A stretch of DNA of 64,000 nt from Chloroflexi bacterium OLB14 (GTDB lineage: Bacteria > Chloroflexota > Anaerolineae > Anaerolineales > Villigracilaceae): assembly GCA_001567105.1 (NCBI GenBank), contig LMZR01000014.1:147292-211291 (forward strand), given 5' to 3'. The notes under the pieces are model-generated. The model had not been told where the DNA came from and did not search any database. It saw only the letters and a list, made by a program, of their open reading frames with translations. The position numbers and the translations under genes are program-made. This document shows, piece by piece, positions 35,273 to 43,612 of this stretch (positions are counted from its first letter, which is position 1; each line of letters starts with the position of its first letter).

Positions 35273-36316
35273 CTAAACTGCTGCGCTTACTCCTGCTTCG
35301 CCGAAGGTTGCCATTTCACTTAAAATTTTACAAGCCGCTTCAGCCAATGAAATTCCAAACGTTGCGCCTGTGCCTTCGCCGAGTCGCAAATCTAAATCAA
35401 GCAATGGTTTTGCGTTTAACCAATCTAACATCAAAGCGTGACCATTTTCTTTTGAGCGGTGTGCGAAAATTAAATAATCTTTGCATTGTGGTGCAAGCGT
35501 TACTGCAATCATCGCGGCGGCAGTGGATATAAAACCATCTACCATAACAGGAATATTTTTAGATGCCGCACCAATCATCACGCCAGCCAGCCCGCCAATT
35601 TCAAAGCCACCCACTTTAGATAACACATCCAAGCCATCATTTACATTTGGCTTATTCACTTTCAAACTTTTTTCAATAACAGAAATTTTTCTTTTGAGTC
35701 CATCATCATCCACACCTGTGCCACGCCCTGCAATTTTTTCAGGATGAACATTCATCAATGCACATGCAATCGCCGCAGATGGTGTTGTGTTACCAATGCC
35801 CATATCACCTGTGCCAATGATATCTGCACCTTTGGATATTTCTGCTAAGGCGATTTCGATTCCGCTTTGAATTGATTCTTGTGCCTGTTCACGCTTCATT
35901 GCCTGACATTGAGCTAGGTTCTGTGTCCCCAAGCCAATGCTACGCCGAATCAGTTTTTCATCATCAGTAGAGATTTCATTTGCAACGCCCATATCTACCA
36001 CAACGACTTTGGCACCGATATGATTTGCTAATACATTAATCGCCGCGCCACCTGATAAAAAGTTCAAGACCATTTGCGGAGTCACTTCTTGTGGGTACGC
36101 ACTGACTCCTTCGGCAACCACGCCATGATCACCAGCCATGACGATGATAACTTTATTTTTGATGTGCGGAATATTTTTTCCAGTAATGCCTGCAAGCTGA
36201 ATAGAAAGTTCTTCCAACTTGCTTAAACTGCCAGCAGGTTTGGTGAGTTGGTTTTGTCGCTCACGTGCAAATTGCATGGCAGATTGGTTGAGAGGTTGAA
36301 TGATTGGCAGGTTCAT
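35273..36316 (-). CDS. cobT: Nicotinate-nucleotide:dimethylbenzimidazole phosphoribosyltransferase
   Basis: Makes alpha-ribazole phosphate, the activated lower ligand. About 347 residues: LTKPAGSLSKLEELSIQLAGI near the N-terminus, VMAGDHGVVAEGVSAYPQEVT, MGIGNTTPSAAIACAL, and the C-terminal LRLGEGTGATFGISLAEAA. ATG 36316 begins the conserved part; the reading can be extended to 36346, but that stretch is the translated palindrome CAGGAGCTTGCTCCTG. It follows cobO by 37 bp. Confidence 0.95.
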   Translation of the reverse strand: MNLPIIQPLNQSAMQFARERQNQLTKPAGSLSKLEELSIQLAGITGKNIPHIKNKVIIVMAGDHGVVAEGVSAYPQEVTPQMVLNFLSGGAAINVLANHIGAKVVVVDMGVANEISTDDEKLIRRSIGLGTQNLAQCQAMKREQAQESIQSGIEIALAEISKGADIIGTGDMGIGNTTPSAAIACALMNVHPEKIAGRGTGVDDDGLKRKISVIEKSLKVNKPNVNDGLDVLSKVGGFEIGGLAGVMIGAASKNIPVMVDGFISTAAAMIAVTLAPQCKDYLIFAHRSKENGHALMLDWLNAKPLLDLDLRLGEGTGATFGISLAEAACKILSEMATFGEAGVSAAV

Positions 36317-36327
36317 AATTTTATTTA

Positions 36328-36343
36328 CAGGAGCAAGCTCCTG
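36328..36343. repeat. Family E palindrome upstream of cobT
   Basis: CAGGAGCTTGCTCCTG on the minus strand. Its GGAG could also act as a ribosome-binding site when unfolded. Confidence 0.6.
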
Positions 36344-36353
36344 CATTCCATAG

Positions 36354-36893
36354 TTAAAAATCTATGCCTGCTTGGGCAAGGATGCCTTGATTGAATGGAT
36401 GTTTGATTTCGCGCATTTCGGTTACAAGGTCGGCATATTCGATTAATTCAGCAGGCGCATCACGCCCAGTGATGACTAAATGTAAATCTTTTGGCTTGTT
36501 GGCTTTAAGCCACTCAACCACCTCTTTTGTATCTAGCCATTTGAAGTGCATGGCATAAGTAAATTCATCTAGCACGACCAAATCATATTTGCCACTGGTG
36601 ATTTTTTCTTTAGCAACTTCCCAGCCATCAATAGCACGTGCAATGGTTTCATCCATATCTTTAGATGCCCATGTAAAGCCATCGCCTTTGGCGAACCAGT
36701 CAATGCCGAGTTTTTTGGCGGCTTTGATTTCTCCCCATTGCCCCGTCTCTGCTTTGATGAATTGCACCACGCAGATATTAAATCCACGCCCCCAAGCGCG
36801 TAAAATCACCCCAAATGCGGCAGTGCTTTTGCCTTTACCATTGCCTGTATTGACAATGACTAAACCATTTTTTACTTTTGTACCCATTACCAT
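36354..36893 (-). CDS. cobO: Corrinoid adenosyltransferase
   Basis: Adenosylates the cobalt of corrinoids (CobA/CobO/BtuR type). About 179 residues, with P-loop [39 protein letters not shown] (Walker B) and [23 protein letters not shown] 36893 (AAGGA 5 nt upstream) lies inside the end of btuC; a second ATG at 36887 overlaps the btuC stop as TAATG. Either start gives translational coupling. Confidence 0.94.
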   Translation of the reverse strand: MVMGTKVKNGLVIVNTGNGKGKSTAAFGVILRAWGRGFNICVVQFIKAETGQWGEIKAAKKLGIDWFAKGDGFTWASKDMDETIARAIDGWEVAKEKITSGKYDLVVLDEFTYAMHFKWLDTKEVVEWLKANKPKDLHLVITGRDAPAELIEYADLVTEMREIKHPFNQGILAQAGIDF

Positions 36894-37876
36894 AATCCTT
36901 GTGTTTTTGAACGGCGCAAAACCCATAAAAAGAATGGTACGCCTGCTAATGATGTGATTACACCAACTGGCAATTCTTGTGGAGCCAAAATTACACGAGC
37001 AATCACATCTGAAAATAATAAGACCGTTGCACCACCAATAATAGAGAGTGGCACCAGTTTGCGATAGTCACTGCCAAACCATAAGCGCATCAGGTGTGGC
37101 ACAATCAAACCGACAAAGCCAATAATCCCCGCAAAGGCAACAGCCGCCGCAGTTGTCATAGATGCCATAATTAATATCATTGTTTTTGAACGCGCCACAT
37201 TCAAACCAAGTTGTTGGGCTTGCTCATCGCCAAATTGTAGTAAATTCAAAATATGGCCACTGAATATTAATACACCAAGTCCCAGCAAAAGATAAGGCAA
37301 AATTATAAAAACAAATTCCCACCCCAATTGAATCGAACCGCCCATCAGCCAACTCATAGCACGCCGTAATTCACCATCCGTACGAAGCATAATAAAAGAC
37401 ATCAATGATGTAGTAAATGATGAAACTGCTACACCTGCTAAAAGCAAATTAGTAATTGGAACAGTTTGCCCAACCCGTGCTAAGAAATATACAACAGCCA
37501 CAGTTAACAAAGCAAAAATAAATGCAGTTAATGGAATTGCCATTAATCCCCAAAAAGAAAAAGTTCTATCAAAACTCATGGCAATTACAGCACCAAGTCC
37601 CGCCCCTGATGCAATTCCAATTAAGTATGGGTCTGCTAACGGGTTACGAAACAAACCTTGATACGCCGCACCACTGCCACCTAAAGCCATACCCGTTAAT
37701 GCAATCAACACAGTTCGTGGAAACCGAATATTCCACAATATATTTGTTGTTAAATTTGAACCATTACCTTTTAACGCTGCAAATATTTCATTGAATGGCA
37801 AATACACTGAACCAATTGCAAGGCTTACAAGTAATGCAACGAGAAGAAAGAGAAAAGCGGGAAGATAGGCGCGCAT
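36887..37876 (-). CDS. btuC: Corrinoid ABC transporter permease
   Basis: 329 residues with about ten helices of the FecCD/BtuC family: [46 protein letters not shown] and [20 protein letters not shown]. Works with the upstream binding protein and BtuD. Its stop overlaps the cobO start. Confidence 0.94.
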   Translation of the reverse strand: MRAYLPAFLFLLVALLVSLAIGSVYLPFNEIFAALKGNGSNLTTNILWNIRFPRTVLIALTGMALGGSGAAYQGLFRNPLADPYLIGIASGAGLGAVIAMSFDRTFSFWGLMAIPLTAFIFALLTVAVVYFLARVGQTVPITNLLLAGVAVSSFTTSLMSFIMLRTDGELRRAMSWLMGGSIQLGWEFVFIILPYLLLGLGVLIFSGHILNLLQFGDEQAQQLGLNVARSKTMILIMASMTTAAAVAFAGIIGFVGLIVPHLMRLWFGSDYRKLVPLSIIGGATVLLFSDVIARVILAPQELPVGVITSLAGVPFFLWVLRRSKTQGLW

Positions 37877-37879
37877 GAG

Positions 37880-37977
37880 AGAAGTAGATAGGTATATAAG
37901 TAGACAAGTAGGCAGGTAAATAAGTAGACAAGTAAACAGGTAAACAGGTACTTACATGTCTACCTGTTTACCTGTCC
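37880..37977. repeat. Octamer tract with hairpin between btuF and btuC
   Basis: Octamers AAGTAGAC, AAGTAAAC, AGGTAAAC repeat across the gap; the last part is inverted, so AGGTAAACAGGTA can pair with TACCTGTTTACCT (37938-37973). Confidence 0.8.
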
Positions 37978-37984
37978 ATATTTA

Positions 37985-38971
37985 TTACTGTGTCACTACC
38001 AATTCAGGGTGCAAAATTTTCAGCAATTCTTCCAATCCATCTACCAAGCGTGGTCCAGGTCGCGTAGCGAGGTTATCATCAAATGCAAAAATTTTATTTT
38101 CTTTCACAGCAGTTAAATCAGCCCAGCCTGCGCGTTCAGCAACCGACTCAATTGTAACGCCATACAATGTATCACCCAAAATAATCACATCAGGATTTTG
38201 CAACACAATCTCTTCAATGCTAATTTGTGCATAAGGTTCACTCAACACGCCACCAATGTTTATACCGCCCGCCATTGTAATCATCGTATCCATAAAAGTG
38301 CCAGCACCTGTCGTCCAAGGTTTGGCAGTATCAGTTCCATCAATTTCATAAAAGACGGTTGTTTTTTCTGTTAGACCTTCTACTGCAGATGAGACAGCAT
38401 CAACTCTTTCAGATAATGAATCTGCTAAAGCATTCGCTTCATCTTCGTGACCTGTAATTGTTCCTGCCCATCGAACTTGGTCATACAATTCAGCATAAGT
38501 GACGGGATTCTTAAGATAATAAACCGTAATGCCCAAATCTTCTAATGATTTAACTTGTTCAGGTGTATTAATTTCTGCCGCAACTACCAAATCAGGCTCT
38601 AACGCTAGAATAGCCTCAGTATTCAAAGGTCCAAATGTAGAACCAATGCTGGCAACATCTGCCGCTTCAGCAGGAAAATCAGAAAGATCATCACGCCCCA
38701 CAACTTGATCACCTGCACCTACTGCAAAAAACAATTCTGTCAATGACGGTGCAAGCGTAACAATTTTTTGAGCAGGTCCTGCTAAGGTCACTTCACGGCC
38801 TAAGCCATCGGTAAACGTTAATGAGGTAGAAGCAGGCTCTTCAGTGGCAGGTACATCAGTCGCAACTACTTCAGTTGCAGGTACTTCGGTTGGGACAACT
38901 TCTGCTGTAGCAGGCGCACAGGCAGTTAGCAAAGTAATTAGTAAAGTAAAAATCAAAAACTTACGAAACAT
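37985..38971 (-). CDS. btuF: Corrinoid-binding lipoprotein
   Basis: 328 residues: lipoprotein signal (LITLLTACAP, Cys18), a Thr/Val/Pro/Glu linker (about 22-48), then a BtuF/FhuD-type fold (DGLGREVTLAGPAQKIVTLAPSLTELFFAVGA, DVASIGSTFGPLNTEAILAL). AAGGAG precedes the start. First gene after the cobalamin riboswitch, so corrinoid is the expected ligand rather than iron siderophores. Confidence 0.92.
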   Translation of the reverse strand: MFRKFLIFTLLITLLTACAPATAEVVPTEVPATEVVATDVPATEEPASTSLTFTDGLGREVTLAGPAQKIVTLAPSLTELFFAVGAGDQVVGRDDLSDFPAEAADVASIGSTFGPLNTEAILALEPDLVVAAEINTPEQVKSLEDLGITVYYLKNPVTYAELYDQVRWAGTITGHEDEANALADSLSERVDAVSSAVEGLTEKTTVFYEIDGTDTAKPWTTGAGTFMDTMITMAGGINIGGVLSEPYAQISIEEIVLQNPDVIILGDTLYGVTIESVAERAGWADLTAVKENKIFAFDDNLATRPGPRLVDGLEELLKILHPELVVTQ

Positions 38972-38988
38972 CTTTTCTCCTTGAGATT

Positions 38989-39022
38989 AGACCTGGCAGG
39001 TTTTAAGAAAACTGTCAGGTCT
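38989..39022. repeat. Hairpin repeat AGACCTGGCAGG / CTGTCAGGTCT
   Basis: Inverted repeat with AAAACC/GGTTTT-type centre between the riboswitch terminator and the btuF ribosome-binding site. A single copy in this window. Confidence 0.6.
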
Positions 39023-39039
39023 TGTATTTATTTGATGAA

Positions 39040-39067
39040 ACAAAAATCCCCAGCAATTTGCTGGGGA
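39040..39067 (-). terminator. Cobalamin-riboswitch terminator
   Basis: On the minus strand TCCCCAGC pairs with GCTGGGGA, followed by UUUUUGUUU. It lies directly downstream of the aptamer. Confidence 0.88.
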
Positions 39068-39290
39068 GATGGACAGGCAATCCGAACAGGCTACCTTCAT
39101 CCACCTCCTTCCGCGAGAGTGTGGTGAACAAACCAGTAGCGGGCGACCTGACTTCTTAACCATTAGCTTTTGGCAATTAGCGTTTAGCCTTTTGGCTAAT
39201 TGCTAATTGCTAACTGCTAACTGCTAATTTCACAGTTGCGCGACAGTGTTGGAATTTCACCAACTTCGCCGCTTGCTAGTCGTTATTTAT
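39068..39290 (-). promoter_or_regulatory. Cobalamin riboswitch
   Basis: On the minus strand: GTTGGTGAAATTCCAACACTG, GTCGCGCAACTGTGA (B12-box-like), AAGTCAGGTCGCCCGCTACTGG, and the downstream GCGGAAGGAGGTGGATGAAGGTAGCC and TGCCTGTCC blocks occur in order. Upstream of a B12 uptake and assembly operon. The arm between GCAACTGTGA and AAGTCAGG is filled with heptamer repeats (39175-39232). Confidence 0.93.
39175..39232. repeat. Heptamer tract inside the cobalamin riboswitch
   Basis: TGCTAAT / TGCTAAC units (plus strand), with a GCC...GGC hairpin in the middle, occupy one peripheral arm of the aptamer. Confidence 0.85.
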
Positions 39291-39321
39291 ATTTTGTATT
39301 GTACCACTGCTTTAGAGGTGG

Positions 39322-39966
39322 TTAGCAATCGGTAAATTGAGGGAATAAGCTATATGAATATTCATCCATATAATCACTTAATTCAACAGGCAATATAATT
39401 TCAAGTGTTACAACACGATGTTCGGTATCATTTACTGCCCAATATTTCACATCATACTCATAACCACTTAAGCTAGTAGAGAATTGATATAAACGCAAGC
39501 CACTGTTGCTACGACATTCGGTTAGATATTCATAGCTATCATAGCCTTCAAAAACAATTTGCCAATTATCAAGGCTAAAATAATTGTCCAAATCAAGGTC
39601 TTCGTAGCTACAGGGGAAAATTAGCAACTCCAAAAAAACAACGCCTGCCAATGAAGTACTATTCCAAAATACTGAGACTCGATCTGCTGAAACTGTATAA
39701 GTGCGAGCCCAATCTTCTGTATCAAATAATTTTCCCGTAAAAGATAAAGCACGTTCAATATCTTCTGTTGTAGGTTCAGTTGCCACGCAAGCCGATATAC
39801 TAGGAGTTTCTTCTATAACTTCCGCTTTTGTTGAGGAAGGAGAATTGGGCTCAGGAGAAGGCGGAAGCAAGGCAGGCAAATCACTTGTTGGAACGTTTGA
39901 AGCATTTTTTGTACCACAGGCGGCTATTAGCAATAGAATTAGAAATGCAGATAGAAATCTTTTCAT
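39322..39966 (-). CDS. Hypothetical lipoprotein
   Basis: About 214 residues with a lipoprotein signal (FLILLLIAACGTK) and a Ser/Pro-rich linker, then a mixed domain (LFDTEDWARTYTVSADRVSVFWNS, LIFPCSYEDLDLDNYF, LTECRSNSG) with several Cys. ATG 39966 is chosen because GAGG lies 6 nt upstream. Not recognised. It lies between the cobalamin leader (same strand, downstream) and divergent phoB. Confidence 0.75.
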   Translation of the reverse strand: MKRFLSAFLILLLIAACGTKNASNVPTSDLPALLPPSPEPNSPSSTKAEVIEETPSISACVATEPTTEDIERALSFTGKLFDTEDWARTYTVSADRVSVFWNSTSLAGVVFLELLIFPCSYEDLDLDNYFSLDNWQIVFEGYDSYEYLTECRSNSGLRLYQFSTSLSGYEYDVKYWAVNDTEHRVVTLEIILPVELSDYMDEYSYSLFPQFTDC

Positions 39967-40041
39967 GTAAAACCTCAAAAACTTTCACATGGGAGTATAG
40001 CACGTCAAATAAAAAATCCTAGCATTATTTTATATTTGCCC

Positions 40042-40105
40042 TTAACATGTCATTAACGCAGTGTAACTTGATATTAACATTTTTTTCTATCTTTAATGAT
40101 ATAGT
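40042..40105 (+). promoter_or_regulatory. PHO-box-like operator and -10 of phoB
   Basis: TTAAC or GTAAC begins at 40042, 40053, 40063 and 40074: four direct repeats at 11-, 10- and 11-bp spacing, the pattern of PhoP/RegX3-type PHO boxes. TATAGT at 40100-40105 follows. It ends 6 nt before ATG 40112, so transcription probably starts at the start codon. Autoregulation of phoB is expected. Confidence 0.65.
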
Positions 40106-40111
40106 GTAAAC

Positions 40112-40819
40112 ATGGCAGAGAAAATATTAATCGTTGAAGATGAGATTGCCCTACAAGAAACCTTAGCCTATAACTTAAAGAAAGAAGGCTATACAGTTGA
40201 AACTGTTGGCAATGGACGTTATGCTTTAGAGTCTGCTCGTAAACTTAAACCAGATTTAATTGTATTAGATATTATGCTCCCCGAAATGGATGGCTTTGAG
40301 GTGGCACGCATTTTGCGCAAAGAAATGTCAGCCGCCATTTTGATGCTAACTGCCCGCGATGATGAAATAGATCGTGTCGTTGGTTTAGAGGTTGGGGCAG
40401 ATGATTATTTAACTAAGCCGTTTTCGATGCGCGAATTAATGGCGCGTGTTAAAGCTCAATTAAGAAGAACGCGTTTATTAAAAGAAGAAATTACTAAATC
40501 GGATGAGCCTATCAAACATGAAATTTTGACATTTGATAACTTATCTATTGACCTCACCCGCCGCGAAGTGATGTTAAACCAAAAAGTAATTGAACTGAAA
40601 CCTAAAGAATATGAATTATTATTATTCTTTGCCGAACATCGCCGTCAAATGCTTTCACGTGAATTTATTTTAGAAAGAGTATGGGGCTGGGATTATATTG
40701 GTGATAGCCGAACTGTGGATGTGCATGTGCGCTGGCTCAGGCAGAAGATAGAAGTTGACGCAGCAGAACCAAAACGAATTGTCACAGTTCGAGGCGGTGG
40801 GTATCGCTTTGAAGGATAA
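40112..40819 (+). CDS. phoB: Phosphate-type response regulator
   Basis: 235-residue OmpR/PhoB-family regulator: receiver with phospho-acceptor Asp53 ([10 protein letters not shown]), Lys in [11 protein letters not shown], and a winged-helix domain ([41 protein letters not shown]). Next to a PhoR-type kinase and the pst genes, so phosphate control is the best reading. It is preceded by a likely PHO box. Confidence 0.93.
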   Translation: MAEKILIVEDEIALQETLAYNLKKEGYTVETVGNGRYALESARKLKPDLIVLDIMLPEMDGFEVARILRKEMSAAILMLTARDDEIDRVVGLEVGADDYLTKPFSMRELMARVKAQLRRTRLLKEEITKSDEPIKHEILTFDNLSIDLTRREVMLNQKVIELKPKEYELLLFFAEHRRQMLSREFILERVWGWDYIGDSRTVDVHVRWLRQKIEVDAAEPKRIVTVRGGGYRFEG

Positions 40820-40822
40820 TCA

Positions 40823-41371
40823 ATGACCAAAACAGATTTATCAGTTTCAATGCTAAAAGCAAATTTATACACTTTGTTATTTGCTCTACCAATTGGATTT
40901 TTATTAAGTTGGTTTTATGTTGCTCGCTGGGGATTTGAAAATTTAACGCTTGGTTTCGCCTCTTTCTTTACAAATCTATTCTATTTTCTGATTACTTTTG
41001 TTTTTGGAATTGTTACCCATGAAGTGATTCATGCTGTTACGTGGATGATTGCTGGGAAGAAGCCTTTCAGTGCAATCAAGTTTGGTTTTTTATGGACCTC
41101 ACTAACACCTTATGCTCATTGCAAAGAACCCTTGAAAGTGAATGCTTATCGCATTGGTACAGCAATGCCCGCCATTTTGTTAGGCTTGCTCCCCTCTTTG
41201 GTTGCAATCTTAAATGGAAATAGTTGGTTAATAATTTTTGGGGTTATCTTTGTCATAGCGGCTGGGGGAGATATGTTAATTTTATGGTTGCTCCGAAATG
41301 TAGAAAAAAATAAATTTGTAGAAGATCATCCTACGCAAGCAGGTTGTTACGTGTTGGATGAAATTATATAA
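40823..41371 (+). CDS. DUF3267-type membrane protein with HExxH motif
   Basis: 182 residues with four to five helices. The HEVIH motif (in GIVTHEVIHAVTWMIAGKKPF) and CKEPLKVNAYRIGTAMPAILLGLLPS match the DUF3267 putative zincin family. It starts 3 bp after phoB and ends 24 bp before phoR, thus splitting the two-component pair. Whether it cleaves a substrate or modulates the kinase is unknown. Confidence 0.85.
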   Translation: MTKTDLSVSMLKANLYTLLFALPIGFLLSWFYVARWGFENLTLGFASFFTNLFYFLITFVFGIVTHEVIHAVTWMIAGKKPFSAIKFGFLWTSLTPYAHCKEPLKVNAYRIGTAMPAILLGLLPSLVAILNGNSWLIIFGVIFVIAAGGDMLILWLLRNVEKNKFVEDHPTQAGCYVLDEII

Positions 41372-41395
41372 AAATATCAATTCCGAATAGCTATT

Positions 41396-42619
41396 ATGAC
41401 TTTTCAATATTTTTTGATTTTTCTTTTTATTCTGCTTGCCATTTGGTTTGCATGGAAATATTTTGATTTAAGAAAACAAATCAATCAATATGCTCAAGCT
41501 CTTCATCGTCAAAATAAATTTTCAGGAAATTTCAAGGAATTAGAAAGTTTAGCCAGTGCAGTTCATTCTTTGCAACTGTTTTTTGAGAGCGAGAAAGAAA
41601 ATCTTAATGCAGAGAATGCACGGCTGGCAACAGTGCTTGAGCAACTTACAGATGGAGTCATCATTGCGGATGCAGATGGACGAGTGCAATTTGCAAACCC
41701 AGCGGCTTGTAAATTGTTTGGGGTGAGTAACCCAGTGCAACAAACAATTGCGCAGGTGGTGCGAAATTTCCAGTTGATTGAAGCGTGGAGGCGTTGTCAG
41801 CAAACTAGGTCAATTCAAATAGAAACTGTTGAGTTGCCTACACGCAGACAGTTCTTACAATTAACTGCCATTCCAGATGAATATGAAAGTGGAAGTTTGT
41901 TACTCGCACAAGATTTAACACAGGTGCGCAGGTTGGAAACTGTAAGAAGAGATTTTATTTCTAATGTCTCTCACGAGTTACGAACACCTTTGGCTTCATT
42001 AAAAGCATTGACTGAAACTTTACAAAACGGCGCATTGACTGATGTGGAAGCAGGACCAAGATTTTTGGAAAGAATCCACACTGAAGTAGATTCGCTAACT
42101 CAGATGGCTCAAGAGTTGTTAGATTTATCGCGCATTGAGTCTGGTCAGGTGGAATTAAATTTTGCGCCAGTATCTATTAAAAGATTACTCAATTCTGCGG
42201 CAGATAGAATGAAAGCACAAGTAGAACGGGCTGGTTTGAAGTTATCTGTTAATTTTTCTGAAAATTTACCTAATAGTTTTCGGGCAGATTATGCTCGCTT
42301 GGAGCAAGTGCTGGTTAATTTAATTCACAATGCTGTTAAGTTCACAAAGTCGGGGGGAGAAATCAGTTTGTTTGCAGAATCAATTACAGGCGCGGTACGA
42401 ATCGGAGTTAAGGATTCGGGGATTGGAATTCCAACTGAAAGTTTGAATCGAATTTTTGAAAGATTCTATCGAGTCGATTCATCACGCACGGGTTCAGGTA
42501 CAGGGCTTGGGTTATCTATTGCCAAGCATATTATTGAAGCGCATAACGGAAAAATTTGGGTAGAAAGTGAAGAGGGGCGAGGCAGTGTTTTTTTATTTTG
42601 TAATTCCAAGTTAAAATAA
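41396..42619 (+). CDS. phoR: PhoR-type sensor histidine kinase
   Basis: 407 residues: one N-terminal membrane helix, coiled segment, PAS domain (VLEQLTDGVIIADADGRVQFANPAACKLFG), HisKA with His193 (FISNVSHELRTPLAS), and HATPase (N box LVNLIHNAVKFT, G1 VKDSGIGIP, G2 GTGLGLSI). The single anchor with an internal PAS is typical of PhoR, which senses through PstSCAB-PhoU rather than an outside domain. surE follows 19 bp later. Confidence 0.93.
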   Translation: MTFQYFLIFLFILLAIWFAWKYFDLRKQINQYAQALHRQNKFSGNFKELESLASAVHSLQLFFESEKENLNAENARLATVLEQLTDGVIIADADGRVQFANPAACKLFGVSNPVQQTIAQVVRNFQLIEAWRRCQQTRSIQIETVELPTRRQFLQLTAIPDEYESGSLLLAQDLTQVRRLETVRRDFISNVSHELRTPLASLKALTETLQNGALTDVEAGPRFLERIHTEVDSLTQMAQELLDLSRIESGQVELNFAPVSIKRLLNSAADRMKAQVERAGLKLSVNFSENLPNSFRADYARLEQVLVNLIHNAVKFTKSGGEISLFAESITGAVRIGVKDSGIGIPTESLNRIFERFYRVDSSRTGSGTGLGLSIAKHIIEAHNGKIWVESEEGRGSVFLFCNSKLK

Positions 42620-42638
42620 ATACTAGAGGAATTTATCT

Positions 42639-43430
42639 ATGACAAAAAAGATTTTAGTAACAAATGATGATGGGGTATTTTCACCAGGTTTATTAGCCTT
42701 AATATCCGAAATGCGGAATTTTGGAGAAGTGTATATTTTGGCGCCAGATAGAAACTGGTCTGGTAGTGGGCATGTGAAAACTTTAGACCGTGCTTTGCGT
42801 GTTAAAGAATTTCGTTTAGAAGATGGCTCGCAAGCTTTTGCTAGTGATGGCGCGCCATCTGATTGTGTGGCGTTGGCGACCTTAGGTTATTTCAAAGAAA
42901 AATTTGATTATGTTGTTTCAGGGATAAACATTGGCGCAAATTTGGGGCATGATGTGACATACTCTGGCACAGTTACTGCGGCGATGGAAGCTGTGATTGC
43001 AGATATTCCTGGCATTGCTTTTTCGCTCGAAGTTCCAGAGGGGTTTGTAGGTCCAATAGATTTTTCGGCTTCGGCTTATGCGGTGCCTGAAGTAATGCAA
43101 AATGTAATTAAGCAGGGTATTAAGCCAGAAGTTTTAATGAATGTGAATATTCCTTATTTGAAAAAAGAAGAGATTAAAGGTTTTCGAGTTACCCGCTTGG
43201 GCTTACGTGTATATCATAGCCGTTTGGATGAACGCATTGATCCACGCAACCGACCTTATTATTGGATTGGCGGTGAAGCACCAACAGGTGTGCCAGAAAC
43301 AGGAACGGATGTGGGGGCATTATCTGAAGGTTTTATTTCAGTTACACCACTTCAATTAGATTTGACGGCTTATCGCACTATGTCTGAAATTGATACTTGG
43401 GTTTGGGATGATGCAAAATCAAAAAGCTAA
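42639..43430 (+). CDS. surE: 5'/3'-nucleotidase SurE
   Basis: Survival protein and nucleoside monophosphatase, 263 residues. The metal site TNDDG (8-12), APDRNWSGSGH, SDGAPSDCVALA and SGINIGANLGHDVTYSGTVTAAMEA are all present. Last gene of the phoB-phoR unit; release of phosphate from nucleotides fits that context. Confidence 0.95.
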   Translation: MTKKILVTNDDGVFSPGLLALISEMRNFGEVYILAPDRNWSGSGHVKTLDRALRVKEFRLEDGSQAFASDGAPSDCVALATLGYFKEKFDYVVSGINIGANLGHDVTYSGTVTAAMEAVIADIPGIAFSLEVPEGFVGPIDFSASAYAVPEVMQNVIKQGIKPEVLMNVNIPYLKKEEIKGFRVTRLGLRVYHSRLDERIDPRNRPYYWIGGEAPTGVPETGTDVGALSEGFISVTPLQLDLTAYRTMSEIDTWVWDDAKSKS

Positions 43431-43487
43431 AAGTAAAAATAAAGTTTCCTGAAACAGAATCAACTATCAGCAAGAAAAGAAGCGGAC

Positions 43488-43525
43488 AAACATCTCAAAG
43501 GAAAAAACTTCGAGATGTTTTTATT
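43488..43525 (+). terminator. Terminator after surE
   Basis: AAACATCTC pairs with GAGATGTTT followed by TTATTT. Its tail touches the first TTAAC repeat of the pstS operator. Confidence 0.75.
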
Positions 43526-43605
43526 TAACAAGATGTTAACCTGTCTTTCTCTTGACATTAAAAGTTAACATTTATTATCTCCTGCGATATAAAAATTATA
43601 GGAGA
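43525..43605 (+). promoter_or_regulatory. pstS promoter, PHO-box-like repeats and ribosome-binding site
   Basis: TTAAC at 43525, 43536 and 43565 with weaker TTAAA at 43558 recall the phoB operator. TTGACA (43552-43557) is followed by TATTAT (43573-43578) or TATAAA (43588-43593). AGGAGA at 43600-43605 is a strong ribosome-binding site 7 nt before the ATG. Confidence 0.55.
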
Positions 43606-43612
43606 AAAAGAA

